This document shows, one piece after another, positions 56,844 through 64,000 of a stretch of 64,000 nucleotides of DNA. The position numbers and the translations under genes are program-made. The stretch spans positions 682,001 to 746,000 of the forward strand of contig JADLSH010000184.1 in assembly GCA_016169945.1 (NCBI GenBank), read 5' to 3'. Each line of letters starts with the position of its first letter. Within the stretch, counting starts at the first letter, position 1. Source of the stretch: Trachythela sp. YZ-2020 (Eukaryota; Cnidaria; Anthozoa; Malacalcyonacea; Clavulariidae). The notes below the pieces were generated by a model. The model worked only from the letters and a program-made list of their open reading frames with translations. It searched no databases and was not told the origin of the DNA.

Positions 56844-57005
56844 TCTTAAAATATAGAAATGTAACAGCTTATGTTTTACTTGTGTCACACGAAAGCGAAC
56901 AATATGAAATAGGTCAAAATATAATTGACCAAGAGGACAAGTTTAACAGATAGTGTGCAATAATGCAATGCAAATCGCCAATTATTGGCCAATAGCCAAT
57001 AAACA

Positions 57006-57165
57006 GGGACCGCAGAGCATTTTTTGGATTGAGGGGAAGGCTAAAGATCTCAGAGGGCACAGTGGCACTAGTATCAAATGCTGAAGACATCAGACTCTAC
57101 TAGAAATCACATGTATGACAAATTATTGGGGGGTTAAGCCCCCCTGCTCCACGGTCTCTGATAAA
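57006..57165. mobile_element. Short element with GGGACCGCAGAGCA / TGCTCCACGGTCTC ends
   Basis: Inverted ends of ~16 bp with a few mismatches around ~155 bp, between NCOA4 copy A and its putative promoter. Non-coding. The end type CAGGGACCG suggests hAT, but no 8-bp duplication is evident. Confidence 0.5.
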
Positions 57166-57477
57166 TAGATTATATTGGATCAATCGAAGTATACAACTCC
57201 CAATAAGCTACCACGGTATTGAGCTGCCTCGTTCTTTTAATAAGTTCCATTTTATTTATTGAGGACAACTTTAATAACACCCTCTCGATAATTTAACCTC
57301 GGCCTGGGTGCCTCACTCTCATGAATCAAGAGGAAGGCTACTCGCTTACGATTCACAAGAACAAGGCACCCGAGCCAAGAAGGGATTTGTGACAAATCAT
57401 TTGGGAAAATATTGGGAAGTTTATAAAAATATTTTGTACTTGGACCAATGACCAATATAATTATTGTAATTATATAA

Positions 57478-57690
57478 TACTCGCGGTTGACTGTTGTGTA
57501 AAACTACCTGAAAAATACAATAAGAACTTCGACATTGCGAGCGAAGGCACTACTAACTAACTTCCAGACGAAGGGCCTTCGCTCGCAATGTCGAACTTCT
57601 TATTGTATTGTATCAGGTAGTTTTACACAACAGTCAACCGCCATATATTCGCTACACTCTACCCACACTGGCACCGCACGTTCAAGGTAA
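57478..57690. mobile_element. Fold-back element (GGTTGACTGTTGTGTAAAACT)
   Basis: Left arm GGTTGACTGTTGTGTAAAAC, TACCTGAAAAATACAATAAG, AACTTCGACATTGCGAGCG; right arm CGCTCGCAATGTCGAACTTC, TTATTGTATTG, GTAGTTTTACACAACAGTCA. Nearly a full hairpin. A partial relative sits in PEF1 intron 2. Confidence 0.85.
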
Positions 57691-57694
57691 TTAT

Positions 57695-57925
57695 ATAATA
57701 CCCTACCAATAGGCGACTTTACTGTGTTTAATTTTCAAATGTAAAAATATATCACTAACATTTGAGGTTATAAGAAAGCGACTAGCTGTATTTAACGAAA
57801 AAAAACGATAGAAATAAGCTACACGAAGACCTAAATCGTTGCTACATATTTTTAGAACAAATACCGATATAAATCAACGATAATTATCTAGGAACAGACA
57901 CTACATGGGGGCCTGGCTTGAAAGT
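57695..57925. repeat. Duplicated upstream block of NCOA4 copy A
   Basis: Matches 63495-63735 with small differences: TTAATTTTCAAATGTAAAAATA, CGACTAGCTGTATTTAACG / CAACTAGCTGTATTTAACG, GGAACAGACACTACATGGGG and CCTGGCTTGAAAGT. It marks the outer edge of the NCOA4 tandem duplication. Confidence 0.8.
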
Positions 57926-58023
57926 ATTTAACTCACACACGCAACAAAAACACCCAACAAAATTACATTTCGCCTCAATTTTAACACAGTTTAATCACAC
58001 AATAATAAACTACATGATCATAC

Positions 58024-58290
58024 CTTCAAAATAAGCGATTCTCCAAAGATTTTGGCTAAAAACGAGACTTTCTCAAGCGTTTGAAATCTCAAAAGATTTC
58101 ATTTTTTTTTCAGCCGGTGACTTAAAAATGGTTGTTATTAGTAGGGGGTAGCGTGGGTTGTTAGGGGGTCAGGCCGATGTGTCGTGCAGGGACTTCCTGA
58201 TTGGTCCATAGCCAAGGGAAGCGATTTTGGCGAACGCTGATTGGCTAGTTTCTCGGGCAATATTTATTTTTACAACAGTGGAAACAAAGT
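58024..58290 (-). promoter_or_regulatory. Putative first exon donor and promoter of NCOA4 copy A
   Basis: On the minus strand a GAAG|GTATGATC donor-like site lies at about 58023. Upstream are two CCAAT-type words, seen as GATTGGTCC at 58200 and GATTGGCTA at 58240 on +. This would give an untranslated first exon ~1.2 kb before the start codon. There is no direct proof. Confidence 0.35.
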
Positions 58291-58619
58291 CCTGTGTTTG
58301 CCGAACGTGCACGCAATCATGTACGTGTTTAACCTTGCTACATGTCCCTCTGACGTAAAATAATGTTATGTAATAAGTAATTAGGTTACTGTTTTGATTA
58401 CGCTTAATTAAAGCTACCTCTGACGTAAAATACTAATACAGGAAGACAGTAATTACGTATATACAGTAAAATCATTGACATGTACATCTGTCAGTGGTAC
58501 GTATTTGTTCCTTTGTAGCTTCGTTTGAATCTAAGGATGAACAGACGCAGATAAAGACATTGTGGTGGTCAGCAGAGGGGTCGTCATTTATAGGGTAATT
58601 CTGGAGCTACAATGGTCAA

Positions 58620-58690
58620 AGGATCCTGACCCCCACCCTCGCCCTCACCCCCACCCCACCATCACCCCTCGCCCCCACCCCACCCCCATC
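58620..58690. repeat. CACCC-rich low-complexity tract
   Basis: CCCCACCCTCGCCCTCACCC and similar. It is just beyond the 3' end of NCOA4 copy B. The remainder of 58.3-58.9 kb matches the 3' flank of copy A (AATCCTTTGGAAAACRAAG, CATTTTAAAAGTAAA). Confidence 0.75.
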
Positions 58691-58944
58691 AGAGTACGAA
58701 ATACGAAAATATGCTATATTTTGTATCTTTCTCCTTCATTTATGTTTCCTAATCCAAGAACATTTACTTTACCCAAAAAACATTTACATCACCCAAGTTT
58801 TTCATCTACTATTAATCTAAACCATTTTAAAAGTAAATCAGTGTGTCAAAATCCTTTGGAAAACGAAGCTGGCTTCAGGCGATAGTTCATTCAAATCCCC
58901 TTAATCTACAACTAATCTATAAATCTACAACTCATTCAAAGTTT

Positions 58945-61413
58945 TCAACAATCAGTAACGCTAGCCAACCACTCGTTCTCGGCCTCGCTTTCGGGTAGAA
59001 TCAGCCAATCACTATTAGTGCTCGTTCCACTCGACTCTCGGAATTGCTGCAACAAGCTTCCGGTTTCGGATGGTAGATATGACGTCACTGATGACATCGC
59101 TGATGACATACAAGAGCCAGTTAGCCAATCGGTGCCGAGTTGGTCGCCTGTGGGGTATTCTTGCGAATCTTGATTAGATTCCCCCATTCGTTTTTCATCC
59201 AACAGCCAACCACTTTTGCCATCGATATATTTTTCACAACGAGACAGCGAAATACCTTCGTCGATCAAATCTTCGCCTTTAGCAGACAAGGAAAGGCCCT
59301 CAAAAGGCCTCAATAGCCAAGCTTTGATATTCTCCGAAGTATCCAACGATGTATAGGCAGGATAATCATTCGAATCATCGCTTTCGTCACAGGTCATCCC
59401 AGATTGAAGCCACTCATTAGAAGGGGTGGATTTGACTTGTTGAAAATGAACTTCGAATTCGAAGTGAATTGGGATGGTCTCCAAATCCATAGGCTGAATT
59501 TTGAAAATTAAGAACTATGTTACTTTTTTGAAGTGCGTACACACCTAAAAACGCACAAGTTGTAACAGCAGACATATACCAATGCTGTTTCAACAACTTG
59601 TTATCAGGATGTGTTCAGCACACTGCTTGTTCCCAGCTTGTTGACAACTTCCTACAAGGTTGTTGACTCAACAGACTTGTTACAAGTTGTTCCAAAAACT
59701 TGTTATCGTCCTGCAAATCAACAACTTCTCAACGAGTTGTGAGTGACAACCTTGTAGCAACTTGATAAAATGACAACATTGTTACAAGTCTGTTACAAGT
59801 CTGTTGCGAACACATCTTGTTGACAAGATGTGAGATTTCTACGCGTGTACTTTTAAAACTTGAGGTTTCGTAAAAGCAAAAGCTGACTAACTTCTCCCTG
59901 GTTCGCTAAAAAGTTGTGCAAAATTTAAGTGAAATAGCGGATTAATTAATTTAATTAAATTGAATTAATTTCCCAAATCATAAATATTTCATGAGCAAAA
60001 CACAAAGGAAATCAGCGTGGTATACTGGTACCGTAACGTTGTTAGGTTGCGGTTAGTTTAATTTGCGGTCGACCGATAGAAATCGCAGGAGACAACCACA
60101 CTTAAAACTACAATCTGTAAGCATGCATATATTTGCGAATAGTATAAAGTGTTCAGGGCCTTTTTTAAGAAATCGTTAGTGGGGGGGCCATCATCGAAAG
60201 GGGACGTAACAAGTAGGTGGTGTATTACAGGTGTGGGAAGATGAAGGGAGGTCTGGGGATGTATTCTTGAGTCTCTGTGTCTTGACAATCAGTCTCTGTG
60301 TCATTTTCAGAGACAATTTTTGATATATCCCTTCTAAACGGAGCCAGTTTTGTTGTGAGAATACCATAACTGTCCTCTAAACTCAGTTTTTCCCCCCTTT
60401 TTGCTTATACTTTGGACAGAAGGGACCTTCACTGGGGGGGGCCAAAATAGCTTACTGGGGGGCCAACATGGGGCTGGGGGGGCTTTGGCCCCTCCAGTAC
60501 ATTAGTTAAAAAAGGCCCTGAAAGTGTTGATAGAAGGTAGTGACTTGATGAATATATCAATCGATCTTCGTTTGTCTACATTTAGGGAAAGCTGTTTTAA
60601 CTCTGTTAAAGCCATGCGTCTGTCCTCTCATAGATTATACTAAGCTCTAACCTATGAGAAGGCAGAATAATGTAAGATTGCTGTTATTTAACAAACCTGA
60701 CACTCCTCGAACAACCATTCTTTACTATCAGACCTTTTGAGCTCTTCAAAATATTTCCAAACAATTCCAAAATCTTTTCTCATCTCATTCTCATCACCAC
60801 CAGCCAACAACCAATCATTTTGAGGCGAACTAGCCACTCGTTTGAAATGCTCTTGGATGAAAACCAGCTCGAGACTAAGATCTCTGGACGCTATCCTCTT
60901 TCTCTGAACTCTTGGCACTTTCCGAACCTGTTCGCGAGGCTCTCCTTCTACGATATTACCATAATTCTTCACAGCGTTGGACAAAGCAAGATTATCGGCA
61001 GAAAAGCAAATTCCAGCTGCTTCTCCGGATTGCAAAAGCTCATTGTGTATCTTTGAAAGCACTTCCTGAGCTTGGGCAATAATTTCTTCGCTTTCTTGCA
61101 ATTCTTGTGCTTCTAAAAGCTGCTCGTAGATTTCCAGCTTCGCGAGTAGAACACAGAGCTCGTTAAGGTGGCTTCCGAAGGTCTCTTCTTTTATTTGAGC
61201 GTGCACGTCGACTTGCTCGAGTAGCCAGACTTCACGGTTGCGAAGTAATTCCAAATTGAAGCTCAGGTCATCTTGGATCTGGCTTTTGGCGACAACAGCG
61301 TTTTCGCGAAGCATTTTTTTCTGACCTGTTGTTATATTTAGGGCGGATTTAACAGACTCTATGGCTTCTCGAAGTTCAGCGCTCAGTTGGGATGTGCACT
61401 GGTCGGCATTCAT
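58945..61413 (-). CDS. NCOA4: Nuclear receptor coactivator 4-like, copy B, lacking the Cys cluster
   Basis: Tandem paralogue of the gene at 54448-56843. Coding exons 60697-61413 and 58945-59493, phase 0 (421 residues). The first coding exon is exactly as long as in copy A (717 bp) with the same landmarks (NREVWLLEQVDVH, QLLEAQELQE, GICFSADNLALS, NDWLLAGG, KEWLFEECQ). The second is 132 bp shorter. WL motifs kept: NEWLQ, KAWLL, GWLLDE, TDWLTG, SDWLI, NEWLA. Lost: the GSWLQ motif (now SLLQ) and the CEWLTQ motif with the whole Cys cluster. The frame is open upstream to 61551, but the acceptor-like ATTTTAAG before MNAD is conserved with copy A, so I take 61413 as start. Confidence 0.83.
59536..59852. 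mobile_element. Inverted-repeat element rich in TTGTTGACAAG-type words, NCOA4 copy B intron
   Basis: Ends GTGCGTACACACCTAAAAAC and TTTCTACGCGTGTAC. The interior is built from ACAACTTGTT, ACAAGTTGTT, CAACAAGTTG and TTGTTGACAAG subrepeats in both orientations. Non-coding. Confidence 0.7.
60154..60520. mobile_element. 367-bp hAT-like element with 8-bp duplication, NCOA4 copy B intron
   Basis: Starts CAGGGCCTTTTTTAA and ends TTAAAAAAGGCCCTG. AAAGTGTT flanks both sides (60146-60153 and 60521-60528). Interior GGGGGGGCCATC and GGGGGCTTTGGCCCC words. It accounts for much of the extra length of the copy B intron. Confidence 0.9.
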
Positions 61414-61551
61414 TCTTAAAATATAAAAATGTAACAGTTTCGTTAAGAGGTAAAAAGATCTAAAAAGACAAAGGGATCTTTTCTTGAAACGACGAAGCAG
61501 TCTTTTTAATCTCTTTTTAGCTTGGCTGAGTGCACTCTTATAGGAACACAT

Positions 61552-62985
61552 TTGAACTACATAAAAACAGGAACAAATGTGTTCCCATGAGTATGTTTAC
61601 GCTGCAATTCTGAGTTTTTAACAGCTTGACGATGTTTAACATCGATTACTAATTTCAGAAAGAAATTTTTCATATTCAAAATATATTTTGGTCAAAATTG
61701 ACTATCAGAACTACCAATATATATGCCAATGATATCGAGCAATTATTCTATACAATTCAGTACTGATTGACCCGAACTTTAGTTTAGAGATGGATCGTAT
61801 TAACATTGTTTGCATTTTAGCATTAGTAAGTATTTTATTTTGTTAATAAAAACTGGTTTTCCAGTTTTAACGTTGTATTTGCTGCTGAGCGCCAATAGAT
61901 CTCAATCTATATGTGGGGAGCAGCACTTTCCTTGCGGCAATAACTCCTAGTAAAATTTTATAATGTAAAGTAAACAGTTGAAATTTGGCTAGATTCGAGC
62001 GTGTTGTGACGAATTGTGGGCGATAAAAGCAATTACTGATATTGCCCGTTTTCTATACTAACTGAAAATACATTTGTACAGTTGAAAAATATTTAAGTTG
62101 AAAATAAAAACGACGGTGTGAGTCCATTGTAATTTGGCATGCGATGCGATAGTTGCTCCTTAAAATCCTTAAAATGCTGCAATTCTTGTTCCTGTTTGTT
62201 CCTGTACTCTGTAGTTCCTGGGTTTCCAAGCACCCATATATAATGGTGGGTAGTAGCATTAGGCCTATTAGTTATCATCAGCATTAGGTAGGTGATTGGA
62301 GACGCAGTCTATAATATCATGAGTGAATTTCTCCGAATCGTAAGTCCGTGTAGACCAACCCCACAAATATTTCGTCTTACCAAATGATCCATCTTCTTGT
62401 CGCCTTTATACAAAACGAATTATCAGACAAACAATTTTTCTCTGACTTTGGCCTTTGCGCGAGTTCGTGCCAGAGTTTGCCATGACTCAATAAACTATGG
62501 TAAAGATTCGAGAAATGCTGTTTAGTGTTGATTATAAGATTTTAGCCCGTTTTAGGTTTTTTATTACCTTTCTTGCCATTCGAAGATCTAGTGACAAATT
62601 AGTGTAATATATATATGGTAAAAATGTAAATTGGAAATGTGGATAAGCAGAATAAAATTGAAGCCATTTTCATCCCGGTTGATCGGGCCGGTTAATATAA
62701 TCGACAAGAAATTTCAGTTCGGGTTGAAAAAACAATCGTTTGCTTTTTAATCTTTATATGTCTCGCCGGCACACGTCAAATAGTAGACATAAGGAGCACA
62801 ATCTAAAGAAACGGAATAGCTCTATTTCGAGACTTTATCATATCCGAGCCCTGGCTGACATTTCATCCCGGTTATAAAATAGCCGGACTGAAATATTAAA
62901 CTCAGCGGCCCAGGCTGAAACTTGCCATGCCCATGGAAAAGTCGAGATGAAAAGTCTACACGTATATATAATCAGCCCCTTGGCA
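61552..62985. other. Upstream region of NCOA4 copy B, nothing recognised
   Basis: No gene identified. TATATATATGG runs and the words CATCCCGGTTGATCGGGCCGG / CATCCCGGTTATAAAATAGCC (62673, 62865) form a short diverged repeat. Short frames are not credible. Confidence 0.4.
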
Positions 62986-62987
62986 TT

Positions 62988-63255
62988 TAGAGTCGATGAA
63001 ACTCTCGCCGCTTGCTAAAGCCCTGGTGTGAATGAGAGTTTCATCAACCCGGTCAAACGAGAACAAGAGTTGCATGCATGAGATTTGACTGGATATTACC
63101 GCGCGTACCTGTCATGCAAACGAGCAAAAACTCTCATCAACTCTCATCAAATTTGAACCAGCTCAACGTTGATGAGAGTTGATGAGAGTGCATGAGAGTT
63201 GACGGGAGTTGGCGGTCAAACGCGAGCGAGAGTTGTGAAACTCAATTGACTCTCG
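62988..63255. repeat. ACTCTCATCAA-rich fold-back cluster
   Basis: Many copies of ACTCTCATCAA and its complement TTGATGAGAGT, with paired arms AAACTCTCATCAACTCTCAT (63128) and GTTGATGAGAGTTGATGAGA (63169). Probably a small inverted-repeat element, with boundaries unclear. Confidence 0.6.
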
Positions 63256-63494
63256 ATCATCAACTCGTATCCTCGTTCGACCAATAAATGTACGCCTTTT
63301 GCAAATTGCAATCAACCCACCCTTGCTCAATATAATATATCGTCTCATTCTACATTTCATCTGAAAACCTCAAGGCTAAGCCTAAACTATTTTGGCAAAA
63401 ACTCTACGGAAATCTACACTATAGGGCCGTAGGGGTAAATTTGGGAAACCATTGTGTAGTTAAAATGTTCTATATTTGGACCATTATATTTCCT

Positions 63495-63735
63495 GTAATT
63501 ATATATAATAACACGACTAGTAGGCGACTTATAATTACTGCACGTATTTAATTTTCAAATGTAAAAATATATTACCAAAATTTTAGGTTTTGAGAAAGCA
63601 ACTAGCTGTATTTAACGGGGCAAAAACGTTTATAGAGATATGCTGGAAGAATAAAACTAGATGTTTGCTTAATACATTTCATCAACTATATATTATCTTG
63701 GAACAGACACCACATGGGGGCCTCGCTTGAAAGTA
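63495..63735. repeat. Duplicated upstream block of NCOA4 copy B
   Basis: Counterpart of 57695-57925. Here it is 2.1 kb from the copy B start codon, against ~0.9 kb for copy A, because of inserted sequence. The region that would correspond to the copy A promoter lies beyond it and is cut by the element below. Confidence 0.78.
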
Positions 63736-63757
63736 AAGGCCGTATACTCATAGGTGT

Positions 63758-64000
63758 CATAGGTCGTGCCAATGTACACGAGGCGCGCAATTTTTGCTGC
63801 AAGCTGCATCGCAATTTCGGACACAGAGCGATGTTAGGTAAAAAGTGTTTCGAAGAGAAATTTTGAGCATGAATCTCGTTTTACTTTGCCGCTATTTTCC
63901 TTGCTAAATATGCCCAGAAGGCAACGAAGAAATGATTGAGAATGATAATATCGGTGGAGTGAAACGCTGGCTATCTTCACCGTTTTTCTGTGGTTCTGTG
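63758..64000. mobile_element. GGCCATGTTA-family element, copy 4, cut by the window end
   Basis: Contains GCAATTTCGGACACAGAGCG, GAGCATGAATCTCGTTTTAC and GGCAACGAAGAAATGATTGAG. The right end is not in the window. Confidence 0.78.

Noticed and set aside
61414..61551. N-terminal extension of NCOA4 copy B
   Set aside because: The stretch contains a splice acceptor conserved with copy A directly before the shared start codon.

Overview
The window is animal nuclear DNA, AT-rich, with compact multi-exon genes that have GT-AG introns, and a very large load of short inverted-repeat elements, satellites and microsatellites. The gene content (secreted tyrosinase, CTHRC1-like protein, peflin, Gemin7, CHRAC1, NMD3, HS1BP3, NCOA4) and the type of fold-back repeats suggest an early-branching metazoan. 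A cnidarian, probably an anthozoan, is my inference; no single marker proves it. I joined the exons by hand, checking splice sites and reading phase.

Layout. 1-14 kb: repeat-dominated. It holds a ~114-bp satellite array, then tandem copies of a ~3.8-4.6 kb unit made of an inverted-repeat-bounded element, carrying a fragment that resembles a cysteine protease, plus copies of sequence that lies upstream of the next gene. 14.1-16.6 kb: CTHRC1-like secreted gene (+). 17.8-18.3 kb: satellite. 19.9-22.8 kb: three-exon tyrosinase (+). 24.1-26.0 kb: peflin (+), convergent with single-exon Gemin7 (-, 26.8-27.1 kb). Gemin7 is divergent from CHRAC1 (+, 27.4-29.7 kb). 30.5-38.7 kb: the complete 16-exon NMD3 gene (-), whose introns hold two SINEs, a 17-bp minisatellite, and a GAT array carrying a hAT-like insertion. 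NMD3 is divergent from HS1BP3 (+, 39.5-44.4 kb), which has a 45-bp minisatellite in its last intron. 44.4-54.4 kb: satellites and element remnants around one unrecognised single-exon reading frame (48.3-49.1 kb). 54.4-61.4 kb: two tandem NCOA4-like genes (-), ending at the window edge in inverted-repeat elements.

The host genes are mostly housekeeping and do not form one pathway: 60S export (NMD3), snRNP assembly (Gemin7), chromatin remodelling (CHRAC1), calcium adaptor (peflin), PX-domain membrane regulator (HS1BP3) and ferritin autophagy receptor (NCOA4). The most interesting points are the NCOA4 duplicates, where one copy has lost a four-cysteine cluster; the tandem amplification at the 5' end of the CTHRC1-like gene; the unclassified element inside it; and several repeats with unusual symmetry.
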